Source: Paenibacillus phytohabitans
GTDB lineage: Bacteria > Bacillota > Bacilli > Paenibacillales > Paenibacillaceae
Assembly (NCBI RefSeq): GCF_013141775.1
Contig: NZ_WHOB01000069.1
Span: 535,705 to 599,704 of the forward strand
Direction: 5' to 3'
DNA length: 64,000 nucleotides
Each line of letters begins with the position of its first letter. The stretch's first letter is position 1. The notes under the pieces are model-generated. The model saw only the letters and a program-made list of their open reading frames with translations. It was not told the DNA's origin and searched no databases. The position numbers and the translations under genes are program-made. Shown one piece after another: positions 35,613 through 45,342 of this stretch.

Positions 35613-36460
35613 ACCGACTGAAAAGTATGCCGCTGTATTTGTTTCTGGCCCTGTGTGCGTTCATAACGGTGTTTCCGATTCTGAATATTCTGGCGATGTC
35701 GCTGAGCAGCAGCCGGGCGATCATCTCGGGTGAAGTGGTATTGTGGCCGGTAGAAATTACCGTTCAGGCCTATAAACAGCTGTTCATCGACGGGCAGCTG
35801 CTCATCGCTCTCAAGAATACAGTGATCATCACAGCCGTAGGTACTGTACTCCAGATGATTGCAACTACGCTGGCCGCATATACGCTTTCGAAGCGGAGAT
35901 TGAAAGGACGACAGATCTTTACGTTTATGGTGATGTTCAGCATGCTGTTCGGCACCGGGCTGATCCCGCTGTTCCTGCTGGTTAAGCAGCTGCACCTGAT
36001 CAATACCTTCTGGGCGATCTGGCTGCCCGGGCTGGTAAGTGCTTACAATCTGTTTGTGATGAAATCATTTTTTGAAGGCCTGCCGGCCGAGCTGGAAGAA
36101 TCAGCGACGATTGACGGCGCAACGGATCTGACGGTGTTCTTCAAGCTGACGCTGCCTTTATCCAAGCCTATCTTGGCTGCGATTTCGCTGTTCTATGCGG
36201 TTGCTCTGTGGAACACGTATTCCAACGCCTTATATTTCATCAGCAAATCGCAGCTGCTGCCTGTAACGGTCAAGCTCTACCAGATGCTGCAGACGCCGAT
36301 TGATTCCCTGCTTGCAGGCGGGGATTCCTCCCAATACATCCAGCCGGAGGGGCTGAAGGCCGCGGCGATCATCATAACGGTGCTGCCAATCCTCTGCGTT
36401 TATCCTTTTTTGCAAAAGCATTTTATCAAAGGGGTTCTGCTGGGCTCGGTGAAGGGCTGA
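35606..36460 (+). CDS. Sugar ABC permease, YtcP type
   Basis: 284 residues; the start overlaps the preceding permease gene. Six membrane segments, EAA loop LEESATIDGATDLTVFFKL, C-terminus KHFIKGVLLGSVKG. It completes the third importer of the window; again no ATPase gene is adjacent. Confidence 0.92.
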   Translation: MVNRLKSMPLYLFLALCAFITVFPILNILAMSLSSSRAIISGEVVLWPVEITVQAYKQLFIDGQLLIALKNTVIITAVGTVLQMIATTLAAYTLSKRRLKGRQIFTFMVMFSMLFGTGLIPLFLLVKQLHLINTFWAIWLPGLVSAYNLFVMKSFFEGLPAELEESATIDGATDLTVFFKLTLPLSKPILAAISLFYAVALWNTYSNALYFISKSQLLPVTVKLYQMLQTPIDSLLAGGDSSQYIQPEGLKAAAIIITVLPILCVYPFLQKHFIKGVLLGSVKG

Positions 36461-36490
36461 AGTGCAGAATTCCATTACCGGAGGGAACAC

Positions 36491-38560
36491 ATGAAGGTGA
36501 CTACAAACTATACACTCGGTTCATTTGCATTTGATTTACGGAAAAGCCTGGCACCCCCGGAGCATCTATGGGTGAGCAGCGGTTATAGTACTGCGGCGCC
36601 GTCCGGGCGAACGGTCAGCGGCGTTAAGGGCTGCTATTCGCCGCCTTATGCCGCCAAGGATCTGGCCGTTAAACTTCATATAACAGCGGACGGACATCCT
36701 GTCCGGGATAACGGAGACTTAGGCAAAGGGGACTGTGGCGTACTGTATGCGAAGGGCGTATGGCAGCCCGATCAGATCAAAAGACAAGGAACATACCATC
36801 ATCTGGTGGACGGAAACCTGTTATCACTGGCGGTGTCCAGTGAATTGACGCCTCTGGCGGATACCCATGGATTCCTCCTGACTCAGCGGATCAAGAACCG
36901 CAGTCTTAGAACGGTAACGGTTGCTGTTCTACCGGAGCTGGTGCCGGGAAGCCCGGCCATGGTTCCGCTGGACGATTGGGACTATGGAGCACCGCTGACC
37001 TCTGCCGGTCCTGCGCTGCAGATTGAGGAAGGAATCTGGGAGAATGAACAGGTCCGCATTACCCTGCTTCGTGAAGGAGATCAGAAGCGAAGCCTTGGAG
37101 AAGGGGAGGAGGCCGTGTTCCGGCTGGCTGCGGTTCTGACCTCTGCCGGACAAGAGTTCCAAAGGGAAGAAGGGCAAACCCTGGAAGAGATGGCCCGGCA
37201 GACAACCGTTGTCTGGGAACGCCGGCTTGAGGAAGCCTGCCGTGAATTGCCGGTGCTTCAATCGGATATTCCGGGTCTGGAAGACTATTACCGCCGCTCA
37301 TTGATCAGCGGGATGGTCTGTCTGTGGGAGAACCCGGAATTCGCTATTCAGCCTTTTCCCGCCGTCTCCGGCCTGGAAGGTGCAGGAATCTGCTGTTATC
37401 CATGGGATGCGGGGGGATACGGTGCAAGAACGCTGGCGCTGATGCTGGGGAAGGACAAAGCAGCAGAGCTCGCGGGACTAATGGCGGCCAGCGGTATTGA
37501 ACGGCACTCCCGGTTTGCTCCCAGCGGACAAGGCGCCCATGTGCCCTACTCGTATAGCTTATGGTCCTTTCTGAACTTTGCCTGGTCTATCTTTGTACTG
37601 CACGGAGAAGGGGCAGAACTGTTCCCGACCATGCGGACACTGGCCTTATATGACGATAGCCGGTTGCCGGAGTGGAATGAGCTGCTGGATTACGGCCTTC
37701 AACCGAACCTGCTGGAAATGCGGGGTGCAGGCTATGAACATATCGTAGCCAGTCCGAATGCCGAGCGGGCCTGGAGTTATGACCGCTTGGCCGATCTGGC
37801 GCAGCATCTGGATCTGGCGGCGGATCAGCCCGCACAGGAATGGCGGGACAAGGCGGAGCGTATCCGCCAGTCGATCCGCACCCATCTGTGGGATGAGGAC
37901 AAAGCCTGGTTCAAGGCCATTTATCCCGAAGGCCATGCGGAATGGATCTATTCGATTCAATATTATGACGCGCTGCGCTTCGGTGCCTGCACCGAGGAGA
38001 TGAAGCAGGGAATGTTCGCACAGGTTAGGGATGGGGCATTTCTCGGCAAATACGGCGTAAGCAGTATCTCGGCCGAAGATGAGCTCCATTATGAGCAGAA
38101 TGATCCGGACTGGTCGGGAGGCGGGGCGTATACCGGGGATGGGCCGATGCTGGCGCTGACATTGTGGGAATCCGGACGCGATGAGCTGGCCTGGGATACA
38201 CTGAAGCGCCACTTCTGGATGGGGCAGCATCTGCCGTATTATCCGCAGGAGCATTACTGTGACCGCCCGGCTGTACCCGTGCATAAGCGGGCGAATGTGG
38301 TCGCAGGCTTGGCCGGCGCGGAAGCAATACTGTTTGGCCTGGCCGGTCTCGATCCCCGCCTGGACGGCAGCTTATGGATTCATCCCCGCCCGCCCGCTGA
38401 AGGAAGGGTCTCTCTTTCCGGTTTCGCTTTCCGGGGGCATATCATTGATGTGCGGATGAACCCGGAATGGTGCGAAATCATCTGCGATGACAAGGTAATC
38501 TACAGCGGTGTCCCCAGCCTCCGTGAGGTTGTTCAGTCCCCCGGAAGCCTGAGGAATTGA
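36491..38560 (+). CDS. Unassigned glycosidase-like protein, (alpha/alpha) barrel type
   Basis: 689 residues, no signal peptide; ATG follows GGAGGG. The first 230 residues look like a beta-sandwich (TITADGHP, LLTQRIKNRSLRTVTVAVLPELV). The rest is helical, with an aromatic- and acid-rich arrangement seen in (alpha/alpha)6 glycosidases: YPWDAGGYGARTLAL, GAGYEHIVASPNAERAWSYDRLADLAQHL, THLWDEDKAWFKAIY, SGGGAYTGDGPMLALTLWE, and a short C-terminal beta region. I cannot place it in a CAZy family. The gene lies directly after an importer and ahead of an FAD enzyme, so it probably acts on the imported oligosaccharide; candidate catalytic acids are in PWDAGGYG and YEH. Confidence 0.75.
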   Translation: MKVTTNYTLGSFAFDLRKSLAPPEHLWVSSGYSTAAPSGRTVSGVKGCYSPPYAAKDLAVKLHITADGHPVRDNGDLGKGDCGVLYAKGVWQPDQIKRQGTYHHLVDGNLLSLAVSSELTPLADTHGFLLTQRIKNRSLRTVTVAVLPELVPGSPAMVPLDDWDYGAPLTSAGPALQIEEGIWENEQVRITLLREGDQKRSLGEGEEAVFRLAAVLTSAGQEFQREEGQTLEEMARQTTVVWERRLEEACRELPVLQSDIPGLEDYYRRSLISGMVCLWENPEFAIQPFPAVSGLEGAGICCYPWDAGGYGARTLALMLGKDKAAELAGLMAASGIERHSRFAPSGQGAHVPYSYSLWSFLNFAWSIFVLHGEGAELFPTMRTLALYDDSRLPEWNELLDYGLQPNLLEMRGAGYEHIVASPNAERAWSYDRLADLAQHLDLAADQPAQEWRDKAERIRQSIRTHLWDEDKAWFKAIYPEGHAEWIYSIQYYDALRFGACTEEMKQGMFAQVRDGAFLGKYGVSSISAEDELHYEQNDPDWSGGGAYTGDGPMLALTLWESGRDELAWDTLKRHFWMGQHLPYYPQEHYCDRPAVPVHKRANVVAGLAGAEAILFGLAGLDPRLDGSLWIHPRPPAEGRVSLSGFAFRGHIIDVRMNPEWCEIICDDKVIYSGVPSLREVVQSPGSLRN

Positions 38561-38583
38561 AGAGAGAGAAGGGAGCGGACGCT

Positions 38584-39954
38584 ATGAAGGGAAACTGGAA
38601 TTTCGAGCTTGTGGTGGTAGGAGCAGGAGTCGGCGGGATCAGCGCAGCCCTGGCTGCTGCGAGGTTGTTCCGGCGGGTGCTGCTGATTGAGGCGGGGCCT
38701 GAAGTCGGCGGCACCGGCGTCTTCTCCAGCGTCTCGCTGATCTGCAAATTCCGCGACAGTATGGGACGCCCGGTTACAAGCGGCATTCACCGCGAGCTGT
38801 TCCCGGCGGCGTATACCCATTACAACGAACAGCGGGTGCCGACCTATGATGAGCAGTCTCTGAAGTCCACCTATCAGCAGCTCCTGGAAGCTGAGCCAAC
38901 GCTAACTGTGTGGACCGGGTGCTCGGTGAATGAGGTTGATGTGGAGAAGGGTCGGATTCAGCGACTTCACCTTCAGGGCAATCAGGCTGGAACGGTTGCC
39001 GCAGAGGTATTTCTGGATGCCACGGCGGACGGTAATCTGTCCGCAATGGCAGGGATGCAGTACGAAATCGGCCGTGAAGGTGACGGCAAGCTGCAATCAG
39101 CCACCGCCACCTTTCGTGTGAGCGGCTTCGATCCCTTGAAGCTGAAGAATCCGGATATCCAGACCTGGCCGGCGATCCATTCCCTGCGGCTTGAGCTGCT
39201 GCCGTATTATCAGGAGCTTAAGGACAAGGGGGAGACCGCTAATCCAAGGCAGAGCATCACCTGCTTTCCTTATCCGGACGGCAAGTCGCTGCTCTTCAAC
39301 TCCACCTCTGTGCTGGGAGTGGACCCTACCCGTCCGGATTCAGTAAGCCTGGGCATGGAGGAGGGTACCCGGCAAGCCAATGAACTGTTCGGGGCCATCT
39401 GCGGGCATCCGGCATTCCGGCAGGCCAGGCTGGATTATATCGCGCCGCGACTCGGTGTCAGGGAAGGCCGGCGGATCACTGGTGAGTATGTCCTGACAGC
39501 CGAAGATTGCCTGAACAACCGGCATTTCGGGGATATGATTGCAGCTTGCGCCTACTCACTGGACATTCACAGCCCGGATGGAGGAGCGACCCGGCTGGAG
39601 CGCATTCCCGGGGAGGGATATTATCATCTTCCTTATCGTTCCCTGATCCCCGTGGGCTGCTCCAATCTCCTGCTCGCCTCCCGCTGCATCAGCGGAACCC
39701 ATGAGGCGCACAGCTCTTACCGGATCATGGCGTCGGTCAGCGCCATCGGTGAAGCGGCGGGGATTGCTGCCTCGCTGGCCGTGATTCAGGGGAAGGCGGA
39801 TGTAAGGGAGGTGATGCCTGCACATATCCGTTATGTGCTGCAGCTGCGGGGGCAATTCACAGAAGGTGAAGTGGAGCGGATTCCGCTTCCGGCCAGTCCG
39901 CATCAGGAACAGCCTGTATCATTGGAACCGAACTTCAAGTCAAGTCATGACTGA
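38584..39954 (+). CDS. FAD-dependent oxidoreductase (FAD_oxidored family)
   Basis: 456 residues from ATG 38584, about 8 bp after AAGGGAG; a TTG at 38557 that overlaps the preceding stop is possible. VVVGAGVGGISAALAAARLF carries the GxGxxG motif, then LLIEAGPEVGGTG. VFLDATADGNLSAMAGMQYEIGRE, VREGRRITGEYVLTAEDC, YRSLIPVGCSNLLLASRCISGTHEAHSSYRIM are the family's diagnostic blocks, all complete. This is the shortest and most canonical of the window's FAD_oxidored proteins. Cytoplasmic; reaction and substrate unknown, likely a sugar product of the neighbouring enzymes. Confidence 0.9.
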   Translation: MKGNWNFELVVVGAGVGGISAALAAARLFRRVLLIEAGPEVGGTGVFSSVSLICKFRDSMGRPVTSGIHRELFPAAYTHYNEQRVPTYDEQSLKSTYQQLLEAEPTLTVWTGCSVNEVDVEKGRIQRLHLQGNQAGTVAAEVFLDATADGNLSAMAGMQYEIGREGDGKLQSATATFRVSGFDPLKLKNPDIQTWPAIHSLRLELLPYYQELKDKGETANPRQSITCFPYPDGKSLLFNSTSVLGVDPTRPDSVSLGMEEGTRQANELFGAICGHPAFRQARLDYIAPRLGVREGRRITGEYVLTAEDCLNNRHFGDMIAACAYSLDIHSPDGGATRLERIPGEGYYHLPYRSLIPVGCSNLLLASRCISGTHEAHSSYRIMASVSAIGEAAGIAASLAVIQGKADVREVMPAHIRYVLQLRGQFTEGEVERIPLPASPHQEQPVSLEPNFKSSHD

Positions 39955-39981
39955 CCATTCAGAAGGGAGGAATACGCAACG

Positions 39982-42900
39982 ATGAATAGGAGAAGCAGCA
40001 AGCAAGCCGTATGGGCGTTGATCATCCTGCTGGTATTCTCCATGGCGGCAGAGGGGTTCCCCTCTGCTGTCTACGGAGAACAATTGAGAGCGATTGCATC
40101 ACCTGGGGGGATCATACCGCCGGATGCTCCGGGCACTCCCGCCAGCGTAACTGAGTCCGTCTATGAGGAACCAGCTTCCCCGGTCATTACAGACTGGGAA
40201 GAATTCCGCAGCAGCTTCGGTAAGCATACGCACGCTTTGGCTCTGGAAGCGGAGGACATCGTCATTGACGGGGCAGTGGATGAATGGGATCGCTACGCAG
40301 AGATCCGGCTTCCGGAGGCTGCCGGGCAGGTGCTGGTCGAAGGCTGGGGAGGACCTGCGGATGTATCCGCCAGCGTCTATCTCGCTTATGACCAGAGCTA
40401 CTTCTACTGGGCGGCGAAGGTGACGGATAATGTGCATGTTCCTGTCTCCGACAGCACCATGTGGAGAGGGGACAGCATCCAGTTCGCCTTCAGTCCCGGC
40501 GGCAGCTACGGGCCGGAATACGCCATCAATTATATGGACGGGCAGGCGCATGTCTGGCAGTTCAGCGAAGGCGGAGCCGCAGCAGGAGCGGAAGTGATCA
40601 CGGCTGCAGCCAGCCGGACCGGACAGGAGACCTTCTATGAGGTACGGATGCCGTGGTCTGCCATCTCCACGGGTATGCCGGAGAACGGGGAGCTTCCGTT
40701 CACGCTGCTGTTCAACGACAATGACGGTGCTGGCCGCCGGGGCTGGCTGGAATGGACACCGGGTATCGGCAAAGCCAAAAGTCCGGCCGACCATGCAGTG
40801 GTTCATCTGGTCCCTTCCGCCGACCCTTGGAGCTTCTGGGTGGAAGGTCCCCGGGAGATCAATGTGAATACGACTGTCTCTTATTCGGTGTACGCTGTGA
40901 ACAGAACCAGTGAACCGCATAACCTCCATCTGTCATCCAGCCTTCCGGGTGTTGAAGCGGATTTCACGCTGCCTGCCGGCTCGGCCGCCGGATGGAGCCT
41001 GCCGTTCACCACGGCGGACCCCGGAGAGCAGCTGCTTGAATTCACGCTTGCGCAGCAAGGGAGTACTGCCGGCAAGCGGCAGGAGCTGAAAGTGACTGCG
41101 GTGCTCGATCCCGCAGAGATTGAGGCCATGCTGGATAGTGTGAATGCACAACTGCCCGGTCTGGAGCAGTTGCTGCTGCAATGTGAGGCACAAGGACTGT
41201 CCACAGATTATGAGCGGATTGATTATACCGTAATCAAGGACTTCATTGGTTACGGCAAGGAGGATATCGTGCAGGGGCGGCTCGGCAGAGCGCAGTATGT
41301 GGCGGCTGAGCTGGAGACGATGCTTGCAGGCAGCAAGCATCAGCTGGAAGGGTATCTGGATGGCAGCCTGACCCCGCAGTCCGCACCCCGGTATGTCTCC
41401 GGACGCCCGGAGATTTCCGGATATTCCTTCGTGGGTGACACCATCGTGAGGAGTACGGGCGTCACCGAAGAACGGCCAATCTTCTTCACGGGCTACGGTC
41501 ACTTCAACCAGGTGAAGCGGGATATTCCGAAGCTTCAGGATCTCGGAGCTAACGTAATCCAGATTGAGCTGGGGCCAAGGGATGTCATTCTGGACAAACA
41601 AGATTTCGTAAACCGCTACACCGTCAACCGCTCCGGTGCGGTGTCTGCTACAGCAGCAATTACAGAAGGGATAAGCCATTCCGGCAATCATTCCCTGAAG
41701 ATTGCCAATGCATCGCCGCGGCAGTCGAATGTATTCATCAATGTCGCCCAGACCATAGCAGTAGAGCCGGAGACTACCTATGAATTCAAGGTATGGGTGA
41801 AGGGTGACAATGCCAGGAACGTCTGGTTCCCGGGCGGAACGGGCTGGAAGCAGCGTCAGCCGTTGCCTGGCGGAACCTATGACTGGACAGAAGTAACATT
41901 CGAATATACCACAGCGAAGGGGGAGGTATCCTACCCGCTGGTTATTTTATCCGAGAATACAGGTACGGTCTGGGTGGATGACTTAAGCGTCGTCAAGGCC
42001 GGGAGCACGGTGAATCTGATTCAGAATCCCGGCTTTGAGGATCTGGGCGGTTATTCCCCAGACAAGGAGTACGTTGTCTCCACCCGCAAAATCCAATCGG
42101 ATCTGTTACCGGCGCTGCAGCGGGCTGAGGATTATGATGTTGCGGTCAATCTCCTGATTTCCCCGCATTATTTTCCGGACTGGGTGCTCGCAAAGTGGCC
42201 GGAGCTGAAGGTGGAGAATAACGGCTCTATCAAATTCTCCCTATTTCAGCCGATGGCCCAATCCATTATAGAGGATTATCTGCGGGCCTTGATTCCTGCT
42301 ATCAAGGATTATGATTCGCTGCAGAGTCTTACGCTCACCAACGAATCGGTCTATACGGCCAATAAGGATGCCTATGCACTGCCTGCCTGGCACGAGTATC
42401 TTGAAGGAATCTATAACGGCGATATCGGGCAGCTGAACGGCGTCTATCAAACGGCCTACAGCTCTTTCACCGGTGTGCCTATGCCTGAGAATATTACAGC
42501 TTCTCCGGCGTCTTATGACTATGTGCTGTTCAACCAGGATTACTTCGCCGGCTGGCATGAATGGATGGCCGGAATTATCCATGAGCTTGCTCCAGAGCTG
42601 CCTGTGCAGGCGAAAATCATGGGTGATCCCCGGGGCAGCCTGTCCTGGGGCGTGGATATCGAGCGCTTCTCGGAGTTCAGCCAGATCAACGGTAATGACA
42701 ACTGGAATTATATCAACGAAGGCCCGAAGGGCTTCATGGAAGAACTCAGCTTCTATGATTTGCAGGCCTCCTTCAAAGAAGCCCCGGTCTTTAATTCGGA
42801 GCATCATCTAATCGCAGACGGGGACAAAATGTATACGCCGGAACAGGCAAAGCATGTCCGCTCCGTACTGTGGCAGAGTGCGATTCACGGCCGGGGTGGC

Positions 42901-43728
42901 TCGGCCATCTGGGTCTGGGAGCGGACATACAATGAAACGGCCAGTACCGAGGGCAGCATTCTGCACCGGCCGGATGTTATAGCACAGGCGGGGCGGACCA
43001 ATCTGGACCTGAACCGTCTGGCCGGGCAGGTTACCGCCTTCCAGAATGAACAACCGCAGGCGGCGATTCTGTATTCTACCGCTTCTGGTGTCTTTTCGGG
43101 TGAATACTCGGCAGTCTCGCTCCGAGCTTATGAAGCATTGTCTTACAGCGGCTACAAGGCCGGATATGTATCTGAAAAGCAGGTGGATAATGGCGGGCTG
43201 GACGATTATAAGCTGCTGATTGTGCCAAACGCTTCAAGAGTCAATCCGGAGACGCTGGGCGGGATTAGACAATTTATGGAGCAGGGCGGACGGGTGCTGC
43301 TGATCGGCTCCCACGCTTTGGAGCTTACGCCGCACGGCGCGGCGCTCTCTGCCGCAGACAGAAGTTATGTGTTCGCCCATGCGGACAAAATATCGGCAAC
43401 GGACTGGACCGCAGGCCAAATCAGAGATTACTTGTTACCGGTCCTGCAGACTGTAAATCCGGGGCAGCTGCTGCTGCTTGATCCGGCAGACAATGCTCCC
43501 GTATACAATGTCGAGTGGAGAACCGTTGAATATGGGGGACATACACTCATGAATGTGGTTAACTATGGCCCGGAACCCGTGGTGGTCAAAGCAGTCCGCA
43601 ATGGATTAATGGCAAACGGCTTCATGGATCTGATTACAGATCAAAGCACTGCGGGCCAGACTATAGAGCTTCAGCCGCTGACCCCCTATTTGTTCAGTCT
43701 GGACTTTCCGGCTGAGACGGATAACTAA
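39982..43728 (+). CDS. Secreted multimodular clan GH-A glycosidase (GH42-like)
   Basis: 1248 residues; signal peptide to about residue 33. Order of modules: CBM9/DOMON-like domain (about 85-278), Ig-like region (285-375), helical linker (378-455), then a TIM-barrel glycosidase starting near 480. A jelly-roll binding-type module (about 550-690, ending WVDDLSVVKAGSTVNLIQNPGFE) is inserted early in the barrel. Acid/base candidate is Glu788 in LTNESVY, the nucleophile candidate Glu940 in FNSEHHL. The C-terminal part (about 1030-1150, AAILYSTASGVF to GGRVLLIGS) resembles the trimerisation/glutamine-amidotransferase-like domain of GH42. Substrate unknown; a beta-linked polysaccharide or galactan is possible. 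No sortase or SLH anchor seen. Confidence 0.82.
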   Translation: MNRRSSKQAVWALIILLVFSMAAEGFPSAVYGEQLRAIASPGGIIPPDAPGTPASVTESVYEEPASPVITDWEEFRSSFGKHTHALALEAEDIVIDGAVDEWDRYAEIRLPEAAGQVLVEGWGGPADVSASVYLAYDQSYFYWAAKVTDNVHVPVSDSTMWRGDSIQFAFSPGGSYGPEYAINYMDGQAHVWQFSEGGAAAGAEVITAAASRTGQETFYEVRMPWSAISTGMPENGELPFTLLFNDNDGAGRRGWLEWTPGIGKAKSPADHAVVHLVPSADPWSFWVEGPREINVNTTVSYSVYAVNRTSEPHNLHLSSSLPGVEADFTLPAGSAAGWSLPFTTADPGEQLLEFTLAQQGSTAGKRQELKVTAVLDPAEIEAMLDSVNAQLPGLEQLLLQCEAQGLSTDYERIDYTVIKDFIGYGKEDIVQGRLGRAQYVAAELETMLAGSKHQLEGYLDGSLTPQSAPRYVSGRPEISGYSFVGDTIVRSTGVTEERPIFFTGYGHFNQVKRDIPKLQDLGANVIQIELGPRDVILDKQDFVNRYTVNRSGAVSATAAITEGISHSGNHSLKIANASPRQSNVFINVAQTIAVEPETTYEFKVWVKGDNARNVWFPGGTGWKQRQPLPGGTYDWTEVTFEYTTAKGEVSYPLVILSENTGTVWVDDLSVVKAGSTVNLIQNPGFEDLGGYSPDKEYVVSTRKIQSDLLPALQRAEDYDVAVNLLISPHYFPDWVLAKWPELKVENNGSIKFSLFQPMAQSIIEDYLRALIPAIKDYDSLQSLTLTNESVYTANKDAYALPAWHEYLEGIYNGDIGQLNGVYQTAYSSFTGVPMPENITASPASYDYVLFNQDYFAGWHEWMAGIIHELAPELPVQAKIMGDPRGSLSWGVDIERFSEFSQINGNDNWNYINEGPKGFMEELSFYDLQASFKEAPVFNSEHHLIADGDKMYTPEQAKHVRSVLWQSAIHGRGGSAIWVWERTYNETASTEGSILHRPDVIAQAGRTNLDLNRLAGQVTAFQNEQPQAAILYSTASGVFSGEYSAVSLRAYEALSYSGYKAGYVSEKQVDNGGLDDYKLLIVPNASRVNPETLGGIRQFMEQGGRVLLIGSHALELTPHGAALSAADRSYVFAHADKISATDWTAGQIRDYLLPVLQTVNPGQLLLLDPADNAPVYNVEWRTVEYGGHTLMNVVNYGPEPVVVKAVRNGLMANGFMDLITDQSTAGQTIELQPLTPYLFSLDFPAETDN

Positions 43729-43797
43729 GGGTAGTGAACGGCTGCGCTGCAAAAACTGAAACTCAATAAAAGAGCTAACTTTAGGAGGCACACGGAA

Positions 43798-45084
43798 TTG
43801 GACAAGAAGCGTTATGTACAGGTAGGCATTGGCGGCAGGGCGCAATTTTTCTATGAAGCTATCGCGAAGGAGTACAGGGATTCTGCGGAGCTTACCGCTT
43901 TTTGCGATGTGAATCAGACACGTATGGATTACGCCAACAAGCTGCTGTCGGAGACACACGGGTATCCGCAGGTGAACACCTACCTGGCTGAACAGTTTGA
44001 CACCATGATCGAGACAGAGAAACCGGATATTGTCATTGTCACCAGTGTCGACCGGACCCATCACAGATATATTATCCGCGCGCTTGAGCTTGGCTGTGAT
44101 GTGATCACAGAGAAGCCCATGACCGTTGATGTGGAGAAATGCAAGGAGATTTACGAAGCGGTGGAGCGTACCGGACGCAAGGTCAGGGTTACCTTCAATT
44201 ACCGCTATGCCCCCCATCATACAAAGGCCCGCGAGCTGATTGCCTCCGGGGTAATCGGGGAAGTGCATTCCATTCATTTCGAATGGCTGCTGAATACGGA
44301 GCATGGGGCGGATTATTTCCGCCGCTGGCACCGGGACAAGCGCAACAGCGGGGGACTGCTCGTTCACAAATCCACTCATCACTTCGATCTGGTCAACTTC
44401 TGGATCGGTGCGGAGCCGGAAACGGTGTTTGCCTTCGGCGACCTGCGATTCTATGGCCGGGAGAATGCCGAGAACCGCGGCGTAACTTCATTCTATCAGC
44501 GTGCCACCGGAAATCCGGCTGCCAAGGACGATCCCTTTGCCCTGAAGCTGGATGAGAATCCCGTTCTGAAGGAGATGTACCTGGATGCAGAAGCAGAGGA
44601 CGGCTATCAGCGGGATCAAAGCGTGTTCGGCGACGGAATCAGCATTGAGGACACCATGGGGGTAATGGTCCGGTACAGCAATAAGGCGATTCTTACGTAT
44701 TCATTGAACGCCTACATGCCTTGGGAGGGTTACCGGATAGCTTTTAACGGCTCCAAGGGCCGAATCGAAATGAGCATCGTGGAAAAATCCTATGTCAATG
44801 CCGGCGGGGACCGTGCCCTGGAGGGAGCTGTGGAGGGTAAGCATATTGTGGTGCATCCCATGTTTGGAGCGCCTTATGAAGTCCAGGTGGATGAAGGAAC
44901 TGGAGGACACGGCGGCGGCGATCCTGTGCTGCTGAACGATCTGTTCGGAACCCCGGACGAGGATATTTACCACCGCGCAGCCGACCACCGGGACGGAGCC
45001 CGCTCCATCATGACCGGAATCGCCGCCAATCAGGCCATGCGGACCGGACTTCCTGTCCGGATCAAGGATCTGATTACCATCTGA
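43798..45084 (+). CDS. Gfo/Idh/MocA-family oxidoreductase
   Basis: 428 residues from TTG 43798, 9 bp after AGGAGG. N-terminal NAD(P)-binding fold with VGIGGRAQFF (Gly-rich loop), FCDVN at the end of the second strand, and the EKPMT motif (catalytic Lys near 104). The C-terminal substrate domain has GGLLVHKSTHHFDLVNFWIG. The family oxidises or reduces sugars and inositols; some members work as 3-keto-sugar enzymes in oxidative glycoside cleavage. Last gene of the third cluster. Confidence 0.92.
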   Translation: MDKKRYVQVGIGGRAQFFYEAIAKEYRDSAELTAFCDVNQTRMDYANKLLSETHGYPQVNTYLAEQFDTMIETEKPDIVIVTSVDRTHHRYIIRALELGCDVITEKPMTVDVEKCKEIYEAVERTGRKVRVTFNYRYAPHHTKARELIASGVIGEVHSIHFEWLLNTEHGADYFRRWHRDKRNSGGLLVHKSTHHFDLVNFWIGAEPETVFAFGDLRFYGRENAENRGVTSFYQRATGNPAAKDDPFALKLDENPVLKEMYLDAEAEDGYQRDQSVFGDGISIEDTMGVMVRYSNKAILTYSLNAYMPWEGYRIAFNGSKGRIEMSIVEKSYVNAGGDRALEGAVEGKHIVVHPMFGAPYEVQVDEGTGGHGGGDPVLLNDLFGTPDEDIYHRAADHRDGARSIMTGIAANQAMRTGLPVRIKDLITI

Positions 45085-45155
45085 TTTGTTGAAGAAGGCT
45101 GGCGTAGGCTGCTACGTCGGGAAGAGCAGGTTTTAAATAGATTGTTGTGTTTACA

Positions 45156-45196
45156 AGAGGCATCCCCATCAGTTAATGATGTATGGGGATGCCTCT
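45156..45196 (+). terminator. Strong hairpin, probable terminator without T-tract
   Basis: AGAGGCATCCCCAT (45156-45169) pairs perfectly with ATGGGGATGCCTCT (45183-45196) over a 13-nt loop. The downstream tail ACTTATG is not T-rich, so termination strength is uncertain. It is the only terminator-like structure after the oxidoreductase gene. Confidence 0.6.
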
Positions 45197-45245
45197 ACTT
45201 ATGACAGCAGCTTCCCTAAGCAGAATATAAATTACTCTTTCCATC

Positions 45246-45342
45246 AAATCCTGCACATAATACAACATTCCCCTCATCCTATCGGCCCAAATTGAAAATT
45301 GTTGTAGTAAATGCAGGATTCCACCTTTTTCCAAGCGGCTTA
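45246..45342. repeat. Dispersed palindromic repeat, copy 1
   Basis: A 97-bp sequence nearly repeated at 63904-64000. Arms AATCCTGCA (45247-45255)/TGCAGGATT (45312-45320) and TACAACA (45261-45267)/TGTTGTA (45300-45306) are inverted, around a less conserved centre. The next 100 bp carry two more TACAACAAT-like words (near 45366 and 45418), perhaps a decayed copy. It occupies much of the 607-bp gap 45085-45691, which otherwise shows only the hairpin at 45156 and a possible Pho box. Confidence 0.75.

Noticed and set aside
40099..42807. Several 180-280 codon minus-strand frames within the GH-A glycosidase gene
   Set aside because: Shadows of a high-GC coding region, no domains or start sites.
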